In this document: piece by piece, positions 51,230 through 59,229 of the stretch | Position numbering within the stretch: the first letter of the stretch is position 1 | How the letters are laid out: each line of letters opens with the position of its first letter | Assembly: GCF_021462825.1 (NCBI RefSeq) | Contig: NZ_JAKEEB010000011.1 | Coordinates: 62,001-126,000, forward strand | Direction: 5' to 3' | Origin: Streptomyces glomeratus | Lineage (GTDB): Bacteria > Actinomycetota > Actinomycetes > Streptomycetales > Streptomycetaceae | DNA length: 64,000 bases | Translations under genes and position numbers: made by a program | The notes under the pieces: model-generated | The model's input: only the letters and a program-made list of their open reading frames with translations | Told to the model about the DNA's origin: nothing | The model's database searches: none

Positions 51230-52866
51230 GACACGCTCACCTCGACATCGCCGTCGGCCACGTCGGAGGAGGTACGACCGACGTCCAGCTCAAGGTCGTC
51301 CAGCAGCAGGTCGCCGTCGACCGAGTGCAGGACACACTGGGCGCCCGCCGTGCGTCGCACGGTGAGCCGGATCGCCAGCTCGGCGTCCTCGCTGTGCGCC
51401 TGGTCGAGGCCGAATTCCGTCGCGCCCTTCCCGTCCGTGCCGGCGCGACGCCGGAGCTGCGCGTTCCCGAGTGCGGTGGCTAGCAGCTCCAGGAGCAGAC
51501 CGAGCGCTGCAGAGGTGAGACGCACCTCGGCGAACCGGCCCGAGGCGCTGCGCAGTTCGTCCGCCGCCGCTGCTCTGGCCGCGGCCCGCTCACGGGCGGC
51601 CTCCCGCAGCCGCTGCTTCTGCGCGGAGTGGTCCTCCACCGCGGACGTCCGGCCCCGCTGGGCGCGGCTGCCCCTTTCCCGCAGGGCCATCGGCACCTCG
51701 ACGACCGGCCCGGTCCACCAGCTCGTGTAGGCGGGCACCACCTCGTCGGTGGCCGGGGGTATGCCCAGATGACGGGCGCCGTGCAGCCCGAAGGCGGCGA
51801 CGGCGATGTCATGCGCGTCCTGCGGCGCCGCTTCCTCGAACCACCGGGCCAGCCGCAGCAGGTCCTTGCGCCGGGACATCTCCCCGGTGGCCGACCGCAG
51901 CATCCGCTTGGCGTTGGCGAGCAGCGACTGCAACGCGCGCAGGGTGGCGTCCCGCAGTTGATCGACCTGGCTGCCCTGCCCGTCGGTGTCGCTGAACCAG
52001 CCGCGCAGGCCCTCCCAGTCCGCGAACTCGCGCCCACGGCTGCGCTGCACCCGTGTCTCCAGGCGGCCGTCTCCCTGCGGTGACAGGCCGGTGAGCCCCT
52101 GTGCGTGGGCGTCCAGCCGGGCGAGCAGATCCGGGATGTGCGGCCACAGCTTTTCCAGTGCCGCCGAGATCCGGGGCGCGCGGAACGCCACGTCTTCAGT
52201 GATCGCCTCGACGTAGTCGAGGAGCAGCTCCTTGAAGCCCTGGTACTCGGCGCTGTCCAGGTCGTACCGGGCCAGAACCTGGCCGAGGTAGGCGTAGAAG
52301 TCCCGGATGGAATCCGCGAACTCGGTGAACTGCACGAACAGCGTGCTGACCCGCTCCAGCCCGTCCTGCGGTTCGATGCCGCCGGGCGCGGTCACGAGCT
52401 CGGCCAGCTCCCTGAGCCCGCGCTCGACCAGGGCGAGCAGCTCGTTGCTCACCTCCCGGGCGGCGTCCGCCTCGGCCAGGATGCCATCGGCGTCCCGCTG
52501 GATGCGCTCGCCCAACTTCGACAGCTGATAGCGGGCCCGGGACCGCTGGTACTCGCTGATGCTGGACGCCTTGACCGTGTGGCTGCTGCGCAGCAGGTTG
52601 CCCCACTTCACCAGCTGTTCGAGCCGGACGGTGAGTGTGTCGGCGTCCAGCCCGGCGGCAGGGCCCCCGGCCTGGCGCAGCTTCGCCAGGACGTCCGGGA
52701 CGGCCAGGTCCGCCAGCAGGGTCCCGCAGAAGACCCGCATGATCGACAGGTGCTCCAGCCGCTCGGGGGCGCTGAGGTAGGTGTAGGCGTCCAGCCGACG
52801 GCGCGCTTCGTACTGGACATCCTGCGTTGCGGCGTTTTGCGCTGTACCGGGTGCGGGTGCCTCCAT
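51226..52866 (-). CDS. jetA: Wadjet type II JetA (DUF2397/TIGR02677, kleisin-like subunit)
   Basis: A 546-aa protein of the DUF2397 family, first gene of the operon. N-terminal LDAYTYLSAPERLEHLSIMR then VKWGNLLRSSHTVKASSISE; middle FVQFTEFADSIRDFYAYLGQ; C-terminal LRLARWFEEAAPQDAHDIAV. Family members act as the kleisin bridging the JetC heads. I use the ATG at 52866; the frame is open to 52944 but the extension (Cys/His-rich, Arg-rich) is unlike the family. Ribosome site is weak. Faces the pPIWI-RE locus across a shared upstream region. Confidence 0.86.
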   Translation of the reverse strand: MEAPAPGTAQNAATQDVQYEARRRLDAYTYLSAPERLEHLSIMRVFCGTLLADLAVPDVLAKLRQAGGPAAGLDADTLTVRLEQLVKWGNLLRSSHTVKASSISEYQRSRARYQLSKLGERIQRDADGILAEADAAREVSNELLALVERGLRELAELVTAPGGIEPQDGLERVSTLFVQFTEFADSIRDFYAYLGQVLARYDLDSAEYQGFKELLLDYVEAITEDVAFRAPRISAALEKLWPHIPDLLARLDAHAQGLTGLSPQGDGRLETRVQRSRGREFADWEGLRGWFSDTDGQGSQVDQLRDATLRALQSLLANAKRMLRSATGEMSRRKDLLRLARWFEEAAPQDAHDIAVAAFGLHGARHLGIPPATDEVVPAYTSWWTGPVVEVPMALRERGSRAQRGRTSAVEDHSAQKQRLREAARERAAARAAAADELRSASGRFAEVRLTSAALGLLLELLATALGNAQLRRRAGTDGKGATEFGLDQAHSEDAELAIRLTVRRTAGAQCVLHSVDGDLLLDDLELDVGRTSSDVADGDVEVSVS

Positions 52867-53336
52867 GCCTGCGAGGTTACGCGGCGCATCCGGACGCCGC
52901 CGGTGTGTGGCCCGAAAATGCCACGGACACGCGCCGTCAGGCAACGGCCCGGCTCCCGCTGACGAACCGGATTCGGCTACTCCCGTCGGCGACCGGCCAT
53001 GTCAGGCACTGTGGGTCGCGGTCTGGGGCTGGGGGAGGCCCGCGGTGCTGAGCTGGGCGGGGCCCGGTCTCCAGTGGTTGGGGGAGTCAGACGCATCTTG
53101 CGCTGCGCGCTCGGCATCATCGCCCCGAACTCGGTGCACCCATGACCTCAACACCTCAGCGAGTAAGCGACTGGGCGACTTCACATGCGCGCCGCGCGGG
53201 TGGGGGCGTCATAGGAGCCGAGGGCGGTCTATCTCGGGGGCGCGGGGGCAGTGCCACCGATCGATCCAGAGCACGCTTCGCCGCCGGCAGCGGTAAGCCC
53301 ATTGCCATGAAGTCTTCATTGCAGTTCTATGGAGGC
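52867..53336. promoter_or_regulatory. Shared upstream region of the Wadjet and pPIWI-RE loci
   Basis: 470 bp between the divergent jetA and HTH-regulator starts. No recognisable gene. AACACCTCAGCGAGTAAG near 53149 weakly resembles 42990. The region must carry promoters for both systems, and the HTH regulator is the obvious candidate to bind here. No clear operator palindrome is visible by eye. Confidence 0.4.
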
Positions 53337-54599
53337 ATGCCATTGCCCGTTCGCGTGATAGCTCCCAGTCGCCTTGCGGCGCTGCGGGAGCGTGCAGGGC
53401 TGTCAAAGGCTGAACTTGCCCGGCGAGTCGGGGTGTCGACGCGCATGGTGTTCTTCTACGAGAAGGGGCGGCACACGCCCACTCCGCAGCGGCTGCAGAA
53501 GATGGCAGCGGCGCTGCACTGCGATGTGGAGGAGCTCACTGGGGTTCGCCGTGGGGAGGAGGGGCTCGTCGACCTGCGGTTTGCTGCCGGCCTGACACTC
53601 GATCAGGCGGTGGAGCTGCTGCGCCGGACGCGCGTCGGGCGTGACCTGTGTCTGTCGGCCCCGAGGCTCTCCGCCTTGGAGCAGGGGCGCCCCGTGCTAG
53701 GCCGGAATTGGCGGGATCGCGACGTGGTGGGGCGGCTCCCTACCGCGTTGGCCAAGATCTATGGTGTGCCCGTGCGCATGGTCGTGGACGCTTGGATGCG
53801 TACCCGCCCTGATGAGTCGGCGCCGGTGCACCCGAGGCGTCAGCGCCAGAGGGGTTCGAGCGACTCGGCCGAGGCTGCCTGGCGATCGTTGAACGAACGG
53901 CAGCAGGTCTACCTCGGTGAGATCCTGCGGGACGAGCGCATGACGGAGACGGAGATGTGGATGCGCCGGACGCATCATCTGCCCGTGCCTCGCCCTGCGG
54001 AGTGGCGCAAGCTCCCCCTCGCTCTCCACGCACCAGCGGATGTCGTGGGCTACACGCGGCTGCAGGAACGCTTGCGGCGCAATGGAGTTCACGACCCTGG
54101 AGCCGGCGCGACGGTGCACGCTTTGGCACGCCGAGGACTGCTGGTGACTAGCACTGATGTGGTGCATCACGCTGAAGCTGGCGAGGTGACCAGGGTTCGG
54201 GTTGAGATGACGAGGCGGGGCAGAGCAGCCGCACGCGCTGGACTGGGCGAGCGCGCGGAGCAGCAGCCGGACACGCCTCTGCTGTCTGAGTGGCTGTGGG
54301 GCGTCATGGCTCGGGTGGCCGAGGCAGGCCCGGACGGGCTGGAGCGGGACGCACTGTCTGGCCGGGCTCCATTCTATCTGGGTGTCGGCTACAAGAACCG
54401 GTCTGCAGGGCGGCCGAGCCGGGGATTCATCGATGAGGTGCCGGTAATCGCCGACGACGGGAGTCACGTCGTCGGGTACCGGTGGAAGCTGACCCCGGTC
54501 GGGCTGCGGCACGCAGTTGAGTACCTGGACGAGTACCGCCGTCGGTATCCGCAGGTTGATACCACGGGCGTCGCAGCGCTCGCTGGCGAACACTCATAA
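53337..54599 (+). CDS. Double-HTH regulator of the pPIWI-RE locus
   Basis: A 420-aa protein. Residues about 10-65 are a classical XRE HTH (RLAALRERAGLSKAELARRV, then GVSTRMVFFYEKGRHTPTPQ). A second, weaker HTH follows (DLRFAAGLTLDQAVELLRRT to SALEQGRPVLG). Residues about 175-420 hold winged-helix-like segments (YLGEILRDERMTETEMWMRR, GATVHALARRGLLVTSTDVV). Start: ATG at 53337 has GGAGG only one base before it, whereas the TTG at 53343 has GGAGG at 7 nt; either could be used. It precedes the REase gene by 59 bp and likely controls the module. Confidence 0.75.
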   Translation: MPLPVRVIAPSRLAALRERAGLSKAELARRVGVSTRMVFFYEKGRHTPTPQRLQKMAAALHCDVEELTGVRRGEEGLVDLRFAAGLTLDQAVELLRRTRVGRDLCLSAPRLSALEQGRPVLGRNWRDRDVVGRLPTALAKIYGVPVRMVVDAWMRTRPDESAPVHPRRQRQRGSSDSAEAAWRSLNERQQVYLGEILRDERMTETEMWMRRTHHLPVPRPAEWRKLPLALHAPADVVGYTRLQERLRRNGVHDPGAGATVHALARRGLLVTSTDVVHHAEAGEVTRVRVEMTRRGRAAARAGLGERAEQQPDTPLLSEWLWGVMARVAEAGPDGLERDALSGRAPFYLGVGYKNRSAGRPSRGFIDEVPVIADDGSHVVGYRWKLTPVGLRHAVEYLDEYRRRYPQVDTTGVAALAGEHS

Positions 54600-54644
54600 T
54601 CCGTCTCTTCCGTTCGAGCCCGACGAATTGTCAGTGGCAGCTCT

Positions 54645-54650
54645 TACCCT
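54645..54650 (+). promoter_or_regulatory. Candidate -10 for a leaderless pPIWI-RE module transcript
   Basis: TACCCT fits TANNNT and ends 8 nt before the ATG at 54659, which lacks any ribosome site. This spacing is typical of leaderless Streptomyces mRNAs. The -35 is not obvious. Confidence 0.35.
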
Positions 54651-54658
54651 CTGGGCTC

Positions 54659-55906
54659 ATGAGGAACGCGACGAACAATGGCGTTCGGCCGACCGATGAG
54701 CTATGGGTGAAGTCCCTGGTGGCACGCTCGGTGTTGCGTGCGGCCGACGCGATGACGGCCCCCGGCGTGAGCCCTTCTGCCCGCCTCAAGGTCTTGATGG
54801 AGTGCCACGGCGCGCTGCTGGCGGCGCGCGGACCGGGCAGTGAGCTGTCTTTTGCCGACTTCCGGCGCCAGGTGCGCGGTGATCCCTCCCGGCTCTTGCC
54901 CGAAGGTGTCCCTGGGTGGGACGTCGACGAACTGCGCGTGGTCGATGCCGACGGGCACGTAACGGAGGACGCCTTCGATATCGCCGCGGAGCAGCGCCTG
55001 GTGCTCCGCATCCTGCAGAAGGGCGGCCGAGATGCCGGCCTGCTCAGTGGGCAGGACCTGGACGACGAGGTTGCGCAGGAAACGGCCTTCGCCCAGCTGT
55101 GCAAGGCGGGCAACCAGAAGGTCTACGAGAGCGGACGTACCGATCTGATCCGCTACCCGGCGGGCCCGGTGAGCGAGCTGAGTGAACTGAGGCTGCCTCC
55201 GCTGGTCGCGGATCTGTACGAGGACATCCCCTATGCCTCGAGGTACCGGGGCTGGTGGTTCGCGTGCCCCGTATGCCGGTGGCCGATGCGCGTCGTACTG
55301 CGTCGTGAGGCGGGGCAGCAGGTCGGGGTAGTTGCCTGCTGGCACACGCCGCACCAGGAAATGGGCTCCACGTATCGCTTCCGCCCGGTCGAGGGGATTA
55401 TTCCGCCTGAGCTGCTGCCGGAGCCGCCTCCGCCTCCCCCGGACGAGCGGGAGGCAGTCCTCTGGCCCGACCTGGAGTACGTCCCGGAGGCGAAACCCGT
55501 GGAGGGGCATAAGGCTCTGGTACGGGGCGTGTGGCGGTACACCTGCGTCCCCGGGCTGGCGGAGCTGGCGCTGCGGGACCGGTTGGTCGAACGGGGCCTC
55601 AAGGTGGAGCTGTGGCCCGCCCTGGACGCCTACGACCTGTGTGTACACGTCGGGCGCAAGCGGGCGCGGAAGAAAGAGCATCTGCGCGTGGACGTGAAGG
55701 ACTACACCTCGGGCACCGCGCTCGCGCAGCTGATCCACGCACAGGAAGGCGATAGCGGGGGAGCAGAGTGGCTGGTGGTTCCAGACCACCGCGCCAGCCA
55801 GGTGCACCTGCTGTCGGGTGTGGGGGCGGAGTACGGGCTGAAGGTAGCCACGGCGTCCGAGTTCGGCGAGTTGGTCTGCGAGCGTTCGGGGGTGGCCTGG
55901 TCGTGA
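54659..55906 (+). CDS. pPIWI-RE module protein: zinc ribbon and REase-fold domain
   Basis: A 415-aa protein, first gene of the three-gene pPIWI-RE island. The N-terminal half is helical and would be the module-specific pPIWI_RE_Y-type domain. A zinc-ribbon follows: CPVC (Cys203, Cys206) and CWHTPH (Cys227, His229, His232). Then a Pro-rich linker (PEPPPPPPDE) and a C-terminal restriction-endonuclease fold: Glu in LAELALRDRLVERGLKVELW, Asp326 in DAYDLCVHVG and the D-x-K pair Asp345/Lys347 in LRVDVKDYTSG, followed by WLVVPDHRASQV. The REase residues are intact, so nuclease activity is expected. It overlaps the helicase gene by 4 bp (GTGA). Confidence 0.75.
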   Translation: MRNATNNGVRPTDELWVKSLVARSVLRAADAMTAPGVSPSARLKVLMECHGALLAARGPGSELSFADFRRQVRGDPSRLLPEGVPGWDVDELRVVDADGHVTEDAFDIAAEQRLVLRILQKGGRDAGLLSGQDLDDEVAQETAFAQLCKAGNQKVYESGRTDLIRYPAGPVSELSELRLPPLVADLYEDIPYASRYRGWWFACPVCRWPMRVVLRREAGQQVGVVACWHTPHQEMGSTYRFRPVEGIIPPELLPEPPPPPPDEREAVLWPDLEYVPEAKPVEGHKALVRGVWRYTCVPGLAELALRDRLVERGLKVELWPALDAYDLCVHVGRKRARKKEHLRVDVKDYTSGTALAQLIHAQEGDSGGAEWLVVPDHRASQVHLLSGVGAEYGLKVATASEFGELVCERSGVAWS

Positions 55907-58900
55907 GCGAGCCGCCCGTGGAACAGACAGCCCTGTGCGCCTCGCTCGCACTGGCTGCCTACTACTTCCCTGACACGTCCGTGGACAACGATGCGCCCGC
56001 TGCCCCCTTCCGGAAGGCGGCCTTCCTGCTGTCAGGCCAGTTCCGGGCCTGGGACCGGTGGCCGGAGCTGACGAGCGAAGAACGCCGACGCATCGTCGAC
56101 GTGTACCGCACCGCCCCTGGCAAGTTCGGCGACGTACGGAACTTCACTCCCGCCGCCCGCGCACTGCTCACACCCCTCGGTGACTGGGATCCTGGTGAGC
56201 CCCAGAAGCTGCTCACTTTCGAACCTGCAGGCGGAGACCCGCTGACTGCCGAGGCAGCCATCCCCCGGGTCGGCGGTGATCTGCTGGCCTACGTCGACCG
56301 GCAGATCGCCCGGTATCGGCGGCCCAGCGCGCGGCCGAAGCCCCCCGAGTTCGCAGGCCCCGGATTCTGGAAGACGGGGGAGATCAGCGTGCAGGGCGTC
56401 GGCCAGGTGCATGGCCAGCTGACGATCCCCACGTACCCCGGCTTCACCGAGGCCTTCGGCCACGACCGCCTGCCACACATCGCCACCGCGCCCCCGCTGG
56501 ACAACCTCCGTATCCCCACGGAGGATCTGCTCGAACTGGCTACGCAGATCGAGAGCGGTGAGCCGGAGGAGAAGCGCTACCTTCACACGGTCCTCAAGGG
56601 CCTGTTCTCTGTCCTGCAGACGTCCGACTCCATTAGCCCACAGGAAGCGCTGCGGATGACGGCCGGCGGCCTGGAGATCTTCCACGCGCCGACCGGGACG
56701 GGCAAGAGCGTCTTGGTGCGCGTCCTGGCTGCCTGGTTCGCCCAGCAGGGCCACCGGGTGGCCATCGTGCTGCCCGACATCAAGGCATGTCTGGCCATCA
56801 CCCGCAAGATTCGGTCCGACCTGCGCGTCCTGCAGGGCCTCGGCGTCATCAAGCACGAAACCGGCTGTGCGCACCTGATGTCGTCATCAGGCATGCACGA
56901 GCGCGCGCACAAGCTGGCCCGTCTCATCGACGAGGACCCGCAGGCACCGGGAGAGTGGGGCGAGAGCGGCGAACGGGACGTGGATCCGCTCTCCTACGGG
57001 TGCGCCCAGCGACCACTGCTGGAGTCCAACGCCGACTATCCGCCCGGCCGCGAGCCTTGCCTGTCCCTGCACCGGCAGGACTTGGGTGCGTCCGCCTGTC
57101 CTTGGATTCCCACCTGCGGCAAGTTTGCCCCCGTATACGAAGCCTGTTCGGCGCATGTGGTCGTGACGAATCACTTCGCCTTCCTCCAGGGCAACCTGCG
57201 CATCGGCGTGAACCTTGACGGGCGCCCCGTTCAAGGGGTGAGCGTTGCCGAATTCGCGTTGCGCACCTGCCACGCCGTCCTCGTCGACGAGGTCGACCAG
57301 TTCCAGTCGAGGGCGGTGGATCGATGCGCCGGCGAGGTCGTCCTGCACTCACGCAGGCACTGGACGGCGGCCCCGCAGGAGATGGACACGGACGCGAAGC
57401 GGCTGCCGATCTCGGCCGAGGCCGACCTGCTGCCCTCGGTCGGCCAGGTACGGCTGATGGCGGAGTTCCTGCTGCTCGCCGTATGCAGCAACGCGCTGCG
57501 TCTGGATGTCAGGGAGGTCGAGCGCGCGGAGAATCGCGTGCCGGACCGCACCGGGCTGCGCTGGCACCTGGCCCGTGGCCGTGACCGGCAGCTGATCCGT
57601 CTGCTCTGGCCGGACCTGGCCACCTCCGGGGAGACTGATCTTCCAGCCGACCTCGCTCGGCGCCTCCAGGGCCTCATGCCCGCCCGCTACCTGCAGCCAC
57701 GCGCCGCGGAGAGCGATTCCACGGAGGTGGGGTGGGACGAGGTGCGCCGCGCTCTGGAGGCGCTGGTGGCCCCGCGCGGCCAACAACTGCTCGACGCCGT
57801 GAAGCTCGATCTGCATCGGCTGCTGGAGTCACGGGTGAAGGACCCGCACCAGCGTGCCCAGGCGGTCAACTTGCTGGTCACCCGGGCGACCCTGACCGAG
57901 CTGGACGAAGCGCTCTCCGAACTGCGCACCTGCGTGCAGCACTACCGCCCCTCCGGGCTTCGCTCCGCGCAGCGGATCGCCGAGACGCTCAGCCCGAGTG
58001 CCGTCTCGGCCGTCCTCCCGCTTGGCCTGTTGGGGCGCTCGATCACGGGATACCGGGTAACCGGCCTGGACAAGAGGGAGAGTGACGCCGAACTCGTCGC
58101 GCAGAGCATCGCGGGCGACCCGCACACCTTCACCGCCGAGCTGGGCGGTCTTGTCTCACTGTGCCTGGCCGGGGTCGAGCGTCCCGTCATGGGCCTGTCC
58201 GCCACGGCGTACTTTCCCCAGGCGGTACGCGAGCACGTCCACGCGCCCGTGCGCTGGTGGATGACCGATGCCCAGGCCCGTTCGATCCGCGCTCGACGCC
58301 ACCGTATCGAGTACGGCGAGGGACACCCCATGTACGGCGAGCCGATCAAGATCTCGGGCCAGCATCCCAGCCGCAAGAAGGGCGCCTTGATCGAGCTCGG
58401 CACGGAGCTGTACGACCAGTACATCTACCGGGAGCTGGAGCGACAGCGTGCCAAGGACAAGGACCGCGCGCACGTCCTGGTCGTGGCCAACTCCTACCAG
58501 CAGTGTGCCTGGCTGGCCCGAGGCATCGCCCAGGCCGGCACCTACCGCGAAGGGCTCTGCGTAGCCGTGCGGGACGGCGACCGGCACAGCCCCGACCCCG
58601 ACCTGCCTCGGGAGAACATCGCCACTCGCCTCACGGCCGAACAGTTCGAGGACTTCCCGCAGTACGGCAACGTCCTGGTCGTCCCCCTGGCCCTGATCGC
58701 CCGCGGTCTGAACATCGTCGTCGGTGTCCGTTCCGCCGTGCGCTCGGTCTACCTCTGTGTCCGACCCTTGGCGCTGTTCGCCGAACCCGCGGAGATGTAC
58801 GCAAGCGTCAACGCCGCAGGACTGCACGCGCTCCCAGAGGGCGGCACCGCCAACCCCGACGACGCGTTGGAGAAGGCACGCACCACCGCATGGCAACGGC

Positions 58901-59214
58901 TCGAACTGATCCTGCGCGCGACACCCCAGTTCACCTCCATGCCCAAGTCGCTCCAGGAGGAGGTCGTCGCGGGTGTCGTCGTCGACCTGATCCAGCTGGC
59001 CGGACGGGCCCGTCGTGGTGGTACCGAGGCCGTCCTGCACCTGGTCGACTACGCCTTCCACGAGGACACCTGGAGCTCCGACCTGGAAACCGTCCTGCGC
59101 CGCATCCACGAGCAGTGGCCGCCAGCGGTGAAGCGGCAGATGAACGACCTGTATGGGGAAGCCCTCAACGCCTTCCTCTCCTACGCGGGCATCGACCCGA
59201 CCCTCACCCACTGA
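55903..59214 (+). CDS. pPIWI-RE module DinG-like Fe-S helicase
   Basis: A 1103-aa superfamily II helicase of the DinG/XPD class. After an N-terminal module-specific domain (about 1-230, pPIWI_RE_Z-type), Walker A is FHAPTGTGKSVLVRVLAAWF (Lys268). Four Cys (367, 386, 399, 405: GCAQRPL, EPCLSLH, SACPWIPTCGKF) are spaced as a 4Fe-4S cluster. Walker B is VLVDEVDQFQSR (462-465), preceded by VVTNHFAFLQGNL. C-terminal motifs are VVPLALIARGLNIVVG and QLAGRARRG with the arginine finger (1031-1038). All motifs are intact. It would unwind duplex or D-loop DNA for the partner proteins. GTG start in the 4-bp overlap. Confidence 0.85.
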   Translation: MSEPPVEQTALCASLALAAYYFPDTSVDNDAPAAPFRKAAFLLSGQFRAWDRWPELTSEERRRIVDVYRTAPGKFGDVRNFTPAARALLTPLGDWDPGEPQKLLTFEPAGGDPLTAEAAIPRVGGDLLAYVDRQIARYRRPSARPKPPEFAGPGFWKTGEISVQGVGQVHGQLTIPTYPGFTEAFGHDRLPHIATAPPLDNLRIPTEDLLELATQIESGEPEEKRYLHTVLKGLFSVLQTSDSISPQEALRMTAGGLEIFHAPTGTGKSVLVRVLAAWFAQQGHRVAIVLPDIKACLAITRKIRSDLRVLQGLGVIKHETGCAHLMSSSGMHERAHKLARLIDEDPQAPGEWGESGERDVDPLSYGCAQRPLLESNADYPPGREPCLSLHRQDLGASACPWIPTCGKFAPVYEACSAHVVVTNHFAFLQGNLRIGVNLDGRPVQGVSVAEFALRTCHAVLVDEVDQFQSRAVDRCAGEVVLHSRRHWTAAPQEMDTDAKRLPISAEADLLPSVGQVRLMAEFLLLAVCSNALRLDVREVERAENRVPDRTGLRWHLARGRDRQLIRLLWPDLATSGETDLPADLARRLQGLMPARYLQPRAAESDSTEVGWDEVRRALEALVAPRGQQLLDAVKLDLHRLLESRVKDPHQRAQAVNLLVTRATLTELDEALSELRTCVQHYRPSGLRSAQRIAETLSPSAVSAVLPLGLLGRSITGYRVTGLDKRESDAELVAQSIAGDPHTFTAELGGLVSLCLAGVERPVMGLSATAYFPQAVREHVHAPVRWWMTDAQARSIRARRHRIEYGEGHPMYGEPIKISGQHPSRKKGALIELGTELYDQYIYRELERQRAKDKDRAHVLVVANSYQQCAWLARGIAQAGTYREGLCVAVRDGDRHSPDPDLPRENIATRLTAEQFEDFPQYGNVLVVPLALIARGLNIVVGVRSAVRSVYLCVRPLALFAEPAEMYASVNAAGLHALPEGGTANPDDALEKARTTAWQRLELILRATPQFTSMPKSLQEEVVAGVVVDLIQLAGRARRGGTEAVLHLVDYAFHEDTWSSDLETVLRRIHEQWPPAVKRQMNDLYGEALNAFLSYAGIDPTLTH

Positions 59215-59229
59215 AAAGAGAAGAGACGA

